A model generated the notes under the pieces. That model saw nothing but the letters and a program-made list of their open reading frames with translations. It did no database searches and was not told where the DNA came from. Below are positions 1 through 9,886 of a stretch of 64,000 nucleotides of DNA, piece after piece. The stretch is taken from positions 156,441 to 220,440 of the forward strand of contig JAMPFD010000002.1 of NCBI GenBank assembly GCA_023664625.1, given 5' to 3'. The translations under genes were made by a program, and so were the position numbers. The stretch's first letter is position 1. Every line of letters begins with the position of its first letter. The stretch is from Bacillota bacterium (lineage in GTDB: Bacteria > Bacteroidota > Bacteroidia > Bacteroidales > Bacteroidaceae).

Positions 1-13
1 ATGTTGGAATCAG

Positions 14-53
14 AAAACCGGCGCGGGTCTTTTTGAAAACTCGCGCCGGTTTT
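14..53 (-). terminator. Intrinsic terminator after the tamA-like gene
   Basis: A 12-bp perfect inverted repeat (AAAACCGGCGCG / CGCGCCGGTTTT) closes a short loop and lies about 65 nt beyond the stop of the minus-strand outer-membrane protein gene. The A-rich left flank gives a U-tract on the minus-strand transcript. It probably ends the tamB-tamA transcript. Confidence 0.7.
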
Positions 54-119
54 GTCTGTATGTGCTTCGGGGTTACGGTTTGTCGTCACATGGTTGTCGT
101 CGGCGGGCTGATGCGGTTT

Positions 120-2582
120 TCAGAACGGGTATCCGATGGCGAAGTTGAGGCATTGTGCTTTGCTGAACTTCGGTGTGTTGAAGTATCCGCTTTTGCCGGT
201 GTAGTAGGGAGCGTGGACGACGAATGCCCAGTCGAGTCGTATGATGAAGAAGTCGAGGTCGTAGCGTATGCCAATTCCGGCGTCGACGGCGAGGTCCTTG
301 GGCAGGTTCTTGAGCCGGAAGCCCATTCCTTCGGTATTGCGCCGGCTTTTGTCGAGTGTCCATACGTTGCCGGCGTCGATGAATGCTGCTCCGTAGAGTG
401 AGCCGAAGAGCCGCGGGCGGTATTCGAGGGAGAATTTGAGTTTCATGTCGCCGTTGGAGAGCATGTAGTTCATTTCTTTGTTCTCGTTTTCCGGGGCTTC
501 CGGGTCTTGGTAGCGGAAGGAGCCGGGGCCGACGCTGCGTGTGGAGAATCCGCGCAGGTCGTTTGCTCCTCCGACGTAGTATTGTTCGGAGAAGGGTGCG
601 TAGCTTGTGTTGCCGTAGGTGATCATCCATCCTCCGAGGGCGTGTGCGATGAGGCTTGCGTTACGGTTTATTTGCCATAGTTTGCGCCATTCGAGGTCGA
701 GTTTCACGAATTGTCCGACGGGGGCGTTGAACATTGTCTTTCCTTCTTCGTTCCATTTCCGTTTTCCGAGGGAGAGGATGCCGTTGGCGGCGTTTCCGCA
801 TTCGGTCACGGTGCCGGAGAAGTAGATGGGGTGGTGTTTTGAGGCCGGTGAGGTGTAGGAGTAGGAGTAGCGCATCTTGGGCAGGAAGTTGTCTTCGAGT
901 GCTATGAGTGCGACGACGGAGTTTTCCATTTTGTCCCAGAACTCCTCGGTGCTTTCGGCGACGTAGGAGTAGTCGATGCTCAGCGGTGTGAAGGAGTGGC
1001 GTGATACTTCGTTGGGCTTGTAGTTGTAGGTGAGTTCTCCTGAGAGGACATGCCGCCAGTAGGAGCCGGTGCGGTTGATGGTCTCGCGTGCTATTCTGAG
1101 GATTGTGTTTGCCGACGTGGGTACGAGGGAGAGTGTTGTGTTGCCGTTGGCCGTTGTTTTCCTCCGGAATCTTCTGCGGTCGGGTCTCATGAAGTCAGGG
1201 AGCAGGAGGCGCGGCAGTTCGAGTGTGAGGTCGGTGACGATATTGTAGCTTCCGTTTTTTCCTGTGTTGTTTTTTCCGACGTTGAACTCGTAGTTTCCTG
1301 AGATGTTGAACGAGAGGAGTTCTCCTCCGCGGAAGGCGTTGCGCATGGCGAAGCTGACTCCTGCTCCGGGGCCGAGGCGTCCGTTGGATTTCTGTGTGTA
1401 GTTGAGTTGTGTGGAGATGTCGTAGGGTTTGTCGAGGATGCAGTCGACGGTCATGTCGAGGATGCATGAGTCACGGTGTGTGGTGTCGGTCCCGGCGTTC
1501 CCTGCGTTCTGCGGAATGTCCCGTGGCGTGAAGTTGATGTTGACGTAGGAGAAGATTCCTTTTTGTGAGAGTCTTGTGAGGGATTCCTCGTAGTTGGTCT
1601 GTGAGAAGAGGCGTCGTCTTCGCAGGAGTATATCCTTGAGGACGACTCTCGGGCGCAGGGCAGGTTTTTTCCCGGCGTAGTGGACGGTGAGGGTGCGGTG
1701 TGTCACGGAGTCCGTGAGCTGTTCCGCGAAGTTGCGGCGTATGCGGAAGTCGGTGTTTCCGATGTACCATTTTCTTGAGGCCTCTTCCGGCAGGGAGTCG
1801 GCTTTGTGGAGTACGAGCTGTACGTGTCCCGGCTTCTGTATGGTGTCGGCGGCGTAGGTTGAGTATTGCGGCTGGTAGTAGTAGTAGCCGTTGTCGCGGA
1901 AGATTTTGTAGAGTCTGTTGCGTTCGTTTTCCAGGTTTGTGACGGAGAACGGGTCGTTTTTGTGCAGGAATGTCGTGCTGTCTTGGAACAGTGCCGTCTC
2001 TTCGTCGGAGAATCCGCGGTAGGCGATGCTGTCGAGTGTGAACACGGGTCCTGTGCTGACGGTGTAGCTGACTTTTGCCTTATGAGGGCGCAGGATGCTG
2101 TCGCGCCGTGTTGTCGTAGGCTTGCCTTCGTGGATTTTGTAGCTGATGGAGCCTCGGAAGTATCCGTTGTTTTCGAGCACGGTGTTTGCGACGGACATTC
2201 TCAGTTCGGGTTTTACGTCGCTGATGAGCACCGGAGCTTTTCCGAAGCTGGAGGTCAGCCATTTGGGTATGGCGCCTTTTTTTTGTGAGAATGCGTTCCA
2301 TATCCACAGTCCCCAGGGCAGTGGCGTGCGGTAGTAGGACGAGCCGAAGAGTGCGCCGTTCGGGGGGCATGCGAGTACGGCCTCCAGTTCTTCCTGTGTG
2401 CCGTTGAAGTGGTCGGCGAGTGTCGTTGAGGCTGTTGTGGCGGAGTCCTTGACGTAGACGGTTTTCTTCATGCCTGTGTAGAGCTGTTCTCCCGGTTCGA
2501 GCGAGGAGGTCGTGGAGCATCCTGCGGCGGCGAGTGCGAGGAGGAGGGCGGCGGTAAGTTTCAGTGTTGTGTTATTTTGCAT
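120..2582 (-). CDS. TamA/BamA-family outer-membrane lipoprotein (TamL-like)
   Basis: An 820-residue Omp85-superfamily protein. It starts with a lipoprotein signal (hydrophobic segment, lipobox AAGC, Cys22), followed by a periplasmic POTRA-like part (about residues 40-360) and a C-terminal 16-strand-type barrel. The barrel has the typical late segment around GGANDLRGFSTRSVGPGSF and ends in aromatic Phe. The lipid anchor is the Bacteroidetes variant of TamA, often called TamL. Its start overlaps the end of the upstream tamB-like gene by 11 nt, so the two are translationally linked and presumably form one envelope-spanning complex that moves lipids or assembles outer-membrane proteins. A BamA paralogue is the alternative, but the TamB partner argues for the TAM role. 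Confidence 0.85.
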   Translation of the reverse strand: MQNNTTLKLTAALLLALAAAGCSTTSSLEPGEQLYTGMKKTVYVKDSATTASTTLADHFNGTQEELEAVLACPPNGALFGSSYYRTPLPWGLWIWNAFSQKKGAIPKWLTSSFGKAPVLISDVKPELRMSVANTVLENNGYFRGSISYKIHEGKPTTTRRDSILRPHKAKVSYTVSTGPVFTLDSIAYRGFSDEETALFQDSTTFLHKNDPFSVTNLENERNRLYKIFRDNGYYYYQPQYSTYAADTIQKPGHVQLVLHKADSLPEEASRKWYIGNTDFRIRRNFAEQLTDSVTHRTLTVHYAGKKPALRPRVVLKDILLRRRRLFSQTNYEESLTRLSQKGIFSYVNINFTPRDIPQNAGNAGTDTTHRDSCILDMTVDCILDKPYDISTQLNYTQKSNGRLGPGAGVSFAMRNAFRGGELLSFNISGNYEFNVGKNNTGKNGSYNIVTDLTLELPRLLLPDFMRPDRRRFRRKTTANGNTTLSLVPTSANTILRIARETINRTGSYWRHVLSGELTYNYKPNEVSRHSFTPLSIDYSYVAESTEEFWDKMENSVVALIALEDNFLPKMRYSYSYTSPASKHHPIYFSGTVTECGNAANGILSLGKRKWNEEGKTMFNAPVGQFVKLDLEWRKLWQINRNASLIAHALGGWMITYGNTSYAPFSEQYYVGGANDLRGFSTRSVGPGSFRYQDPEAPENENKEMNYMLSNGDMKLKFSLEYRPRLFGSLYGAAFIDAGNVWTLDKSRRNTEGMGFRLKNLPKDLAVDAGIGIRYDLDFFIIRLDWAFVVHAPYYTGKSGYFNTPKFSKAQCLNFAIGYPF

Positions 2583-5500
2583 TGATGGAATCCTTTTTTA
2601 TGTTCGCGGAGTCGGTTTCCTGTTTCTTTTTCCTGTCTGTCTGTGATGCGGACGGGTGGAAGAGTTCGTAGAGGTTGCTGAATTTTCTCTTGTACATGTA
2701 TCCTGCGCCGAACTGGTCGACGTAGCCTTCGAGATGGTCGTAGACATCGTGTTTGTAGAAGAGTCTCAGGTATTGGTTGGACGTGTCGTGCAGGCGGTAC
2801 TGCATTTCGACGTTGTCAAAGATTGACGCTGTCTTGCCGTCAGCTTCGCTGCCTGTGGCTATCTTTCCTCCGAGGGAGACGGAGAGGCGGTTGTTCCAGA
2901 AGCGTTTTGCGAACTTGAAGGCGTAGTCGGTGCGCATGGTTCCGTCTTCGCGGATGCTGTTTTCGAGTCCTACGCTGAGGTCGAGGGTTCTCATGGCGCT
3001 TCCTGTGATGCTGTTGATCTGTGACTGGAGGAAGTTGCTCAGTGCGGAGTTCATGGAGATTTTTGAAGAGCTGTCTCCTGCGAGGAACATTCCGGTCGTT
3101 AGCATTGTCACGGCGATTTTGCCTCTTTCCTCGACGGACATCATGTTGAGCTGGTCGGTGACGGACTGGTCTTCGGGTGCGGAGATGAGGAATTGCAGTC
3201 CCATGTCGTTCAGTGTCTTGGAGAGAACCACGCCGCACCGGAACTCCACGGTTCTGTTGCCTTCCGCCGTGCTGACGTTGGCGCGGACATCTTCCGTGGC
3301 GGTGATGGCGAGTTTCGGGTTCATGATGTCTCCGGTGAATTCTATGTAGGAGTCCTGCGAGATGGTGAATGTCTTGAGCGGTATGACGGGTAGTGAGTAT
3401 TTCATTTCGCCCTGCGAGATTGTGTACCGTCCCGTCATGGACATGTCTTCTCCGCGGTAGAGGAAGCGGAGGCTGCCGTTGCCTATGATGTCGAGGTAGT
3501 TGCTGTGGTTTGTGTTGAGCCAGCAGGTTATGTGTGAGCCGTCCTGTATGGATATGTTCAGGTCGACGGAGATGCCGTTGACGGCTGGCGGCCGTGGGGC
3601 TGTGGTCTCCTTGTTTGTGAAGTCGGTGAACTCCACGAGTTCTTTCAGGCGGTTGTCGGTAGTGATCGGTGAGTCCCGCAGGATGTAGTAGAGGTCTGTC
3701 GTCGGGAGGACCTCCAGTCCGCCGCGTATCTGCAAGGCGTCCACTTCGCCTTTGACGGAGCAGAGGAAGTTGATGTATGCCTTTCCGTAGGCGAGTGAGT
3801 TGCGCGATTCCTTTGCGTCCACGACGAGGATGTTCTTGGCGGAGATGAGCATGTCGGCTCTCATGTGGCCGAGGTCGGCGAAGGAGTATGTTCCGTTGAC
3901 GGTCAGCGGCTGGTTGTTGGAGTCGAAGAGCCGGAAGTCGTCGAAGCGTACGTTGGAGTTCTCGATTGTCACCGGTTTGCTGTCCATCTTCAGTTTCACG
4001 CCGTAAGGTACGGAGACGAGCTGTGCGTGTGAGAGGTCAGCCGTGCCGTTGACTTCCGGCATGTCAAGCTCGCCCTTTATTGTCAGATGTCCGACGGCGG
4101 TGCCTTCGAGGCCTATGATTTGGTCAGGTATGAAGCCGTTGACAAGGTTCAGCGGCATTTCCTTCATGTCAATTTCCGCATCGATGCGGTCGCCGCCGTT
4201 GAGGAAGAAGTAGGAGCCTTGCACGGTTGCCACCTCATTGTCATCCTTGTACAGGATGCCGTCGATATGGTGTGAGCCGTCGCTGAGCGGCATGTACACG
4301 ACTTCCGTGGAGAGGTTGCCGAGGCTGTAGCCTTCGTAGGTGAACTGCCGGATGTCCATGTTGGCGGAGATGGACATATCTTCCTTGTTGAGGATGATAT
4401 GGTAGTCACCGTTGGCGATGCCCTTGATGTCCGGCATGTAGGGCACTACGGAGATGATGTCGGCAAGGTTGAGGTTTGTCACGGAGACGGTCACGTCCTG
4501 CAGTGCCGTGGCGTTCTTGTCGTCGGTGTAGATTTGGATGCCGGTGTCGGCGTTGTCCTTCAGCTGTACGTTTGCCGAGACGCGCATGTCGTTGTTGAAA
4601 GCTATGTAATTGTCCTTGTTGACGCTGAATTTCCGGTAGCCAAGGACGGGCTTGTCGCTGTCTATGGTCACCTTTATGCCGTTGTCGGTCATCATGGCCG
4701 AGAGTCCGAGGTCGAAGCCTCGTCTGCCCGTCTTGTCGTCGAGAGCCATGGCGAGCGTAAGGCTGTTGGGGCGCAGTGCGCCGTAGGTCTCAGCCTTGAA
4801 GGAGTACTGCGGATTGTCCTTTCCGTTCTGTACCGTGAGCCTGTAGTTCATCTGTTCCTCCTCGGACAGGAGCGAAAGGTGTATGTTGTCAAGCCGGATG
4901 CCGCCGGCGATGAGCGTGTCGAGCTGCATCTCTCCGTTGATTCCCTTTGCGGGGGACATCTCCATGTCGGTATATACGGAAGAGAAGGCGTAGCCCATGC
5001 TTTTTAGCATGCGTGAGACAGGGTTGTCCTTGTCAGCTCTGACGAATATCCGTCCTTCAGGGAACTTGTTGCGCAGGGCTATCTCGTCGATGACGCGGTT
5101 GGAGAGCTGGGACTTTATCTCGCCTGAAAGTGCGTTGCCGAGGTTCATGAGTTTCTTGTAGCCCATGCTGAAATCGGTCTTGAATGCAAGGTCGCCGCAT
5201 TCTATGCTGACGTGTGTCGTGTCAAGGCGTGTCATTGCATCGATGTTTACGTCATGGACGTTATATGTGCTGGCGGAATCTCTCAGCGTGAAGTTGTAGA
5301 TATTTCCGCTGACAGCGTGCCTGTCGTTCATGTCGCTTGCGAGGGATAGGGAGGCCTTCATTGACGTTGCGAGCGGAACGTCGGTAATGTGCAGGGCGTA
5401 GAGGTCTATGTTCCTGATGTCGCCGGAGATGCTTCCTTTCACGCCGCGCTTTATCATCTGGGCATCGAGGACGAGGTCGGTGTCAAGGATTTTTGACGGC

Positions 5501-7086
5501 GTATGCACTTCGGCGTGGGCGATGCCGTTCCTGAGGGTCATGGATGTACGCGAGCCGCTGAGGTCGTACCGGCCGTAGCGGAAGCTGCGTATGTTTGCCG
5601 CGGCTTTGATGTCCGTACGTTTCGAGTATATGTCCGTTCCTTTGCCGCTTACGCTGATGTCGCCCGACAGGATGCCGAGGCCTTGGCCTGGCAGGAACTT
5701 GCCGAGGTTGAGACGGTGTATGTCAAGCTTTGCCATGTATGTCTCGCCGCGCATGTTGTAGGCGACTTTTCCTGAAACGCTTCCGTTGTTGCCGACTGCG
5801 CGGAGCTTAAGGCGTGCGTCTGCGGAAAGGGAGTTGCCGCTGTCAAGGTTTCTGAGCGTGCCTGTGACTGTTCCCGACATAAGGGTTGGGATGTTTACGG
5901 CAATGTCGTTGATTTCCATGCTCTTCATGTTGCCGTCGATGCATCCCTTTATCGTGGCAGGCTGTTTCGGCCACAGGTGTCTGAGTTCCTTAGGAAGATA
6001 TGCCGCCGCGAAGATCATTATGTCCTCTCTTCCGAGAGATGCGTCGATGCATGCACCGGTCTTTCCTGGGTTGGATGCTGCGAAGGTTGTGAAATCGAAG
6101 TCGACGTTGCCGTTGACGGTGGAGTAGGGTGTGGTGAGTGACAGGCCGTTGACATGCACTGCGGCAGTGTCAAGGTCAATCTTTGTCTTTAAGGATTTTA
6201 CCGTCAGTCCGGATTTCTCGTAGAGATGGCTGTCCCTGACGAGCAGTGAAAGGCTGTATGACCTTTCGTTCTGCCGGAACAGAAGACCGGCGATGCTGAT
6301 GTTCAGACGGCTTATGTCTATATGGTTGTAGTCCAGCCCTTTGACCTTTGTCTCAAACCTGTTGTCATAAAGCAGCCTGCTGCCGGCGAGAGTGGCGGAA
6401 GCAAGCCTGTATTCGGAGCTTTTAAGGTCAAAGGAGCCGTTGCGGAGACCTAAGGCTCCGATTTCGGCAGTGATGTTCAGTGTGTCTCCCGGCATGTGGA
6501 GTTTTATTCTTGACTGTGTGATGTCAAGAGTCTTCGCCTTTATGAGCCAGGGCGTTTCGGACTTTGTCGTATCCTCCTGTGCCGTGTCGGAAAGGCAGAT
6601 GTCGAGGTCTGCGTGTGCCAGACGGGCTTTGTTTATGAGGACAGAATCATTTTTCAGGTCTATCCCGTGTGAGACGACTGTCAGCTGCCCTACTTTTCCT
6701 TTCACGCGGCAGTCAGGGACGAAACCATTTGTGTTGAGTGTGACATTGTCGAGATTCAGTGCGTTGACTTCCACTTTTCCGCTGAACAGCGGGCGCAGCC
6801 GGATGTCGCACAATACTCCCCGTGCGTCGATGATTGTGTCCTTGACCTGAGGCAGTGAGTCATTCCTGTGCAATGCTCTCACTCCGTTGAGCTTGAGGTC
6901 AATTGGGAAGCGCAGGCTTACGTCTTCGATGGATATTTCCATGTCCGTGGCTTCCGATGCATATCGCGTAGCTATGCCTACCGCCCATCTTTGGACAGGC
7001 GGACAGTAGAGTAGCAGTGTCAGTAGGATAAAGATGACGAATGGCGTTGCTGCAATGCCAATCACCCAATAAAATGATTTTTTCAA
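2572..7086 (-). CDS. tamB: TamB-like translocation and assembly module protein (DUF490)
   Basis: A 1504-residue protein with one N-terminal membrane anchor (about residues 5-27), then a very long run of repetitive beta-strand segments of the AsmA/TamB bridge type, and the conserved C-terminal TamB (DUF490) domain (about residues 1060-1470). The length is normal for Bacteroidetes TamB. In the family the protein forms a hydrophobic groove from the inner membrane to the TamA/TamL barrel and is implicated in phospholipid transport or outer-membrane protein biogenesis. The last residues are rich in Lys, Asp and Ser. Its end overlaps the start of the tamA-like gene, so the two form an operon with tamB first. 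No promoter stands out in the 420-nt spacer upstream. Confidence 0.85.
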   Translation of the reverse strand: MKKSFYWVIGIAATPFVIFILLTLLLYCPPVQRWAVGIATRYASEATDMEISIEDVSLRFPIDLKLNGVRALHRNDSLPQVKDTIIDARGVLCDIRLRPLFSGKVEVNALNLDNVTLNTNGFVPDCRVKGKVGQLTVVSHGIDLKNDSVLINKARLAHADLDICLSDTAQEDTTKSETPWLIKAKTLDITQSRIKLHMPGDTLNITAEIGALGLRNGSFDLKSSEYRLASATLAGSRLLYDNRFETKVKGLDYNHIDISRLNISIAGLLFRQNERSYSLSLLVRDSHLYEKSGLTVKSLKTKIDLDTAAVHVNGLSLTTPYSTVNGNVDFDFTTFAASNPGKTGACIDASLGREDIMIFAAAYLPKELRHLWPKQPATIKGCIDGNMKSMEINDIAVNIPTLMSGTVTGTLRNLDSGNSLSADARLKLRAVGNNGSVSGKVAYNMRGETYMAKLDIHRLNLGKFLPGQGLGILSGDISVSGKGTDIYSKRTDIKAAANIRSFRYGRYDLSGSRTSMTLRNGIAHAEVHTPSKILDTDLVLDAQMIKRGVKGSISGDIRNIDLYALHITDVPLATSMKASLSLASDMNDRHAVSGNIYNFTLRDSASTYNVHDVNIDAMTRLDTTHVSIECGDLAFKTDFSMGYKKLMNLGNALSGEIKSQLSNRVIDEIALRNKFPEGRIFVRADKDNPVSRMLKSMGYAFSSVYTDMEMSPAKGINGEMQLDTLIAGGIRLDNIHLSLLSEEEQMNYRLTVQNGKDNPQYSFKAETYGALRPNSLTLAMALDDKTGRRGFDLGLSAMMTDNGIKVTIDSDKPVLGYRKFSVNKDNYIAFNNDMRVSANVQLKDNADTGIQIYTDDKNATALQDVTVSVTNLNLADIISVVPYMPDIKGIANGDYHIILNKEDMSISANMDIRQFTYEGYSLGNLSTEVVYMPLSDGSHHIDGILYKDDNEVATVQGSYFFLNGGDRIDAEIDMKEMPLNLVNGFIPDQIIGLEGTAVGHLTIKGELDMPEVNGTADLSHAQLVSVPYGVKLKMDSKPVTIENSNVRFDDFRLFDSNNQPLTVNGTYSFADLGHMRADMLISAKNILVVDAKESRNSLAYGKAYINFLCSVKGEVDALQIRGGLEVLPTTDLYYILRDSPITTDNRLKELVEFTDFTNKETTAPRPPAVNGISVDLNISIQDGSHITCWLNTNHSNYLDIIGNGSLRFLYRGEDMSMTGRYTISQGEMKYSLPVIPLKTFTISQDSYIEFTGDIMNPKLAITATEDVRANVSTAEGNRTVEFRCGVVLSKTLNDMGLQFLISAPEDQSVTDQLNMMSVEERGKIAVTMLTTGMFLAGDSSSKISMNSALSNFLQSQINSITGSAMRTLDLSVGLENSIREDGTMRTDYAFKFAKRFWNNRLSVSLGGKIATGSEADGKTASIFDNVEMQYRLHDTSNQYLRLFYKHDVYDHLEGYVDQFGAGYMYKRKFSNLYELFHPSASQTDRKKKQETDSANIKKDSINAK

Positions 7087-7509
7087 AAGAAATTCAGGTG
7101 TTGTGGATTAAGCAGATGGGCAAAACCATTCGTATGCTGTCGCATGTGCAAGCGAAGAGCAAGAGGATGCTGTTTTGTCCGTTTGCTTGCTGATTCTTAT
7201 AATATAATAATGTGTATATGTGTAGCCTGATGCGCGTCGTTTTGCCAATGTATGCAGGATTCCCCTGCGCTCAATGGCTTTGACGGGAGTTGCGGACCGC
7301 CGGAACCCTTGGATGAAGGCATGGCGGCGAAAAATGTAATGGTTTATGGTGCAAAAGGTAACATTTCACCATGCGAAAGATAGCCTTTCGTATGACAAAA
7401 GGTTACCCTTTATTGTCGCTGCCGTTGTCTCGGCTGTTTTTGTCGTATGGATTTCTTCCTGTCCGGTATTCGTCAGCGAGAGTGGCAAAGCCGTCGGAAC
7501 GCCTGTATG
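7087..7509. other. Intergenic spacer (423 nt) holding a palindromic repeat
   Basis: No convincing gene is present. The right half contains one member of the AAAGGTAAC-type palindromic repeat family (7341-7412, listed separately). The left half shows nothing recognisable beyond ordinary spacer. Small frames here have no family resemblance and overlap the repeat. Confidence 0.6.
7341..7412. repeat. AAAGGTNACC-type palindromic repeat, copy 1
   Basis: The segment carries GCAAAAGGTAACATTTC, then GCGAAAGATAGCCTTTCG (a small hairpin), then ACAAAAGGTTACCCTTT. The same building block, a 10-12 bp motif around AAAGGTNAC and its complement, recurs at 17221-17297, 31689-31748 and 57589-57671, always between genes. 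It is non-coding and resembles a REP/BIME-type repeat. Confidence 0.6.
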
Positions 7510-8220
7510 TCAAGGTTCCAAAACCTTCCACAGTTTGTCGTCAGGCACGGGAGCGGTAATGGATACCGGCTCTTTGGAGACAGGGTGCGTGAATTCCATC
7601 TTACGGCTGAGCAATGATATGCTTCCGTCGGGATTGGAGCGCGGGGCACCGTACTTCAAGTCCCCTTTTATCGGCATGCCTATCTTTGCAAGCTGGCATC
7701 TGATTTGATGGTGACGGCCTGTCAGCAGACGTATTTCCACAAGCTGGTAGCGGTCGGAACTGCCGATGATTCTATAGTCGAGGATGGCTTTCTTTGTCTC
7801 CGGCTTCTCGTGGTCGTAGGCGTAGCTTTTGTTCTGCTTCTCGTTTCTTGACAGCCAGTGGGTCAGACGTGTGAAGCCGTCAGGAAGTGCTTCGCCGTTC
7901 ATGCTCCTTTTCCCATCTGTTTTTGCGACAATTGCCCAATAGGTCTTCTTGACGCCTTCCTCGCCTTCCTTGTTCTGGAACATTCGGTTCAGCCGTGGAA
8001 GAGCTTTCGATGTGCGTGCGAAGAGGACAAGGCCGCAGACAGGACGGTCAAGGCGGTGGACAACGCCAAGGAACACGTTCCCCGGTTTCTCGTATTTCTC
8101 TTTGATATATCCCTTGACAGTATCAGAGAGGGGGACATCGCCGGTCTTGTCGCCCTGGACGATCTCCCCGCTCTCTTTATACACCACGATGATGTGGTTG
8201 TCTTCGTAGACTACCCGCAT
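7510..8220 (-). CDS. RluA-family pseudouridine synthase
   Basis: A 236-residue RluA/RsuA-superfamily enzyme that isomerises uridine to pseudouridine in rRNA or tRNA. The catalytic motif HRLDRPVCGLVLFARTSKA (catalytic Asp within HRLD, about residue 58) and the later GRHHQIRCQLA motif are both present. There is no N-terminal S4 RNA-binding domain; the protein starts directly at the catalytic fold, as in the short members of the family. The exact target base cannot be told from sequence. Its start overlaps the last base of the fabG frame, and the two probably share a transcript with the TetR gene upstream. Confidence 0.88.
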   Translation of the reverse strand: MRVVYEDNHIIVVYKESGEIVQGDKTGDVPLSDTVKGYIKEKYEKPGNVFLGVVHRLDRPVCGLVLFARTSKALPRLNRMFQNKEGEEGVKKTYWAIVAKTDGKRSMNGEALPDGFTRLTHWLSRNEKQNKSYAYDHEKPETKKAILDYRIIGSSDRYQLVEIRLLTGRHHQIRCQLAKIGMPIKGDLKYGAPRSNPDGSISLLSRKMEFTHPVSKEPVSITAPVPDDKLWKVLEP

Positions 8221-8978
8221 TACATGTTCATGCCGCCGTCAACCTGGATAACCTGTCCGCTGACATAGCTTGAAAGGTCGGAAGCCAGATATACGGCAGT
8301 GTTTGCGATGTCCTCAACCTGTCCTGCACGGCGGAGAGGAATTTTCTTAGCCCACTCCTTGCGTACGTCGTCAGGAAGCTGTGCAGTCATGGCTGTCTCG
8401 ATGAAGCCAGGTGCGATTGCGTTGGCACGGATTCCCTTTGCACCCATTTCCTGTGCTATGGACTTCGCGAGGGCTATGAGACCTGCCTTTGACGCAGCGT
8501 AGTTGCACTGTCCGGCGTTGCCGTGAACACCGACCACGGATGCCATGTTGATGATGGAACCGCCTTTCTGACGCATCATTATTGGTGTGCAGGCATGGAT
8601 GAAGTTAAACGCTGACTTCAGGTTGACGTTTATTACAGCGTCCCACTGAGCCTCTGTCATACGGAGCATGAGGCCGTCCTTTGTTATACCTGCGTTGTTC
8701 ACGAGGATGTCAATGGCACCCATCTCTTCCTTTACTTTCTTGACGAGAGCCTCAGTCTCCTCAAAGTCAGCAGCATTGCCGGCATAGGCATTGCATTTTA
8801 CGCCGACAGCTTCGATTTCCTTGCGTGTAGCCTCAAGTCCAGCTGCCATATCGTCGTTGAGAACGAGGTCTGTGAATGCTATGTCAGCACCTTCTTCTGC
8901 AAATTTAAGTGCGATAGCCTTGCCGATACCGCGTGCAGCACCTGTGATAAGTGCTGTCTTTCCACTTAATAATCCCAT
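8220..8978 (-). CDS. fabG: 3-oxoacyl-[acyl-carrier-protein] reductase
   Basis: A 252-residue short-chain dehydrogenase. It reduces 3-oxoacyl-ACP with NADPH in fatty-acid elongation. Visible features are the TGAARGIG nucleotide-binding motif near the N-terminus, NNAGIT, the catalytic Ser in the SVVGVHGN region, YAASK (Tyr/Lys pair), and the C-terminal VSGQVIQVDGGMNM typical of FabG. The length is normal. It lies 62 nt after the TetR-type gene and overlaps the pseudouridine synthase gene by one base, suggesting one transcript. Other SDR functions are possible but the C-terminus is classic FabG. Confidence 0.93.
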   Translation of the reverse strand: MGLLSGKTALITGAARGIGKAIALKFAEEGADIAFTDLVLNDDMAAGLEATRKEIEAVGVKCNAYAGNAADFEETEALVKKVKEEMGAIDILVNNAGITKDGLMLRMTEAQWDAVINVNLKSAFNFIHACTPIMMRQKGGSIINMASVVGVHGNAGQCNYAASKAGLIALAKSIAQEMGAKGIRANAIAPGFIETAMTAQLPDDVRKEWAKKIPLRRAGQVEDIANTAVYLASDLSSYVSGQVIQVDGGMNM

Positions 8979-9040
8979 GGTAATTTGTTTGTTTATATAA
9001 AATTAAGTTTATGTTTTTGAATAGTCTTCTCAAGTTCCTG

Positions 9041-9634
9041 TCAGAATCCCTTGCTCTTTCCTAATGCGCCATATACAAATTTCGCAACGAGCGGGCGGGT
9101 GCTTATGTCTGTGACACCTTTTCCGAGCCGGCCGTAGATATAAGGTACTTCAAGCCCCTTTATACAGTAATGTGTGATGGCGGCGGTAAGTTCCACGTTG
9201 TCAATCTCGAATTCTCCGTCCTCCTTGCCTGCGGCATAAACCTTGCGGAACAGTTCAATTTCCTCGTCGTCAAAATTCTTTCGTACTTTCTCCACCATCC
9301 AGATGTTCCGGAAAAATTCAGCACGCAGATTGCCGTTGCGGACAACAGTCTCGCGTATCATGTGCAGGTGGGTGTAAATCAGCTCTATGATCTTTTCCTG
9401 AGGCCGCATGCGCTTCTCAGCAACCTGTTCGAGCTGCTCTGAGAGACGTTCCAGTTCGTATTCGATGACTGCAGAGTAAACTTCCTCCTTGCTTTCAAAA
9501 TATGTATATAAGGTTCTGCGGCCCTTGCCTGCTTCAAGGGCAATGTCGTTCATGGTCGTGTTCCCAAGACCGTTCTTGGCAAAAAGTTGCCGTGCGACAT
9601 TTACAAAATGCTGTCTTGTTTTAGATACTGACAT
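9041..9634 (-). CDS. TetR/AcrR-family transcriptional regulator
   Basis: A 197-residue regulator counted from the internal ATG (MSVSKTRQHF). The N-terminal helix-turn-helix is clear: the block FVNVARQLFAKNGLGNTTMN precedes DIALEAGKGRRTLYTYFESKEEVY. The C-terminal half is a ligand-binding helical bundle of unknown specificity. A longer frame begins at 9691, but a well-formed promoter at 9698-9730 would place the transcription start at about that codon, so 9634 is preferred. It stands just upstream of fabG on the same strand and may control fatty-acid genes; that is inference from position only. Confidence 0.88.
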   Translation of the reverse strand: MSVSKTRQHFVNVARQLFAKNGLGNTTMNDIALEAGKGRRTLYTYFESKEEVYSAVIEYELERLSEQLEQVAEKRMRPQEKIIELIYTHLHMIRETVVRNGNLRAEFFRNIWMVEKVRKNFDDEEIELFRKVYAAGKEDGEFEIDNVELTAAITHYCIKGLEVPYIYGRLGKGVTDISTRPLVAKFVYGALGKSKGF

Positions 9635-9697
9635 AGAATAATGTATAGGTGCCGGTACGTATGTTTTGAAATAATGTTGCACAGCACTCAATTCTGT

Positions 9698-9730
9698 GCA
9701 AAAGTAGACATTTTATTCCAAATAGCCAAA
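9698..9730 (-). promoter_or_regulatory. Bacteroidetes-type promoter for the TetR-fabG-rluA run
   Basis: On the minus strand TTTG (9727-9730) is followed, after exactly 20 nt, by TACTTTTGC (9698-9706). This fits the Bacteroidetes sigma consensus TTTG / TAnnTTTG with ideal spacing. Transcription should begin near 9690, giving a leader of about 55 nt before the chosen TetR start. Confidence 0.7.
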
Positions 9731-9797
9731 TTATTGGTTAAAAATATTAAGATAACTCAGTCTTTTTGCACCGAAGCATAAAATAATTGCGGAAATA

Positions 9798-9830
9798 TTT
9801 GCATAGTTCGGAAAAAGTATGTACCTTTGC
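9798..9830 (+). promoter_or_regulatory. Promoter of the initiator tRNA gene
   Basis: TTTG at 9798-9801 and TACCTTTGC at 9822-9830 are separated by 20 nt, the canonical Bacteroidetes arrangement. The tRNA gene begins about 57 nt downstream. It stands back to back with the TetR promoter. Confidence 0.7.
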
Positions 9831-9886
9831 ACTCGCTTTTGAAATGATGCCTGTCTCGGAAAGCAGTTATCTTTCAGAATCTATAT

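Noticed and set aside
73..4409. Long frames on both strands across the tamA/tamB genes (for example Arg/His-rich ones)
   Set aside because: They are out-of-frame shadows of GC-rich coding DNA; the protein sequences are low-complexity and the in-frame genes are clear.
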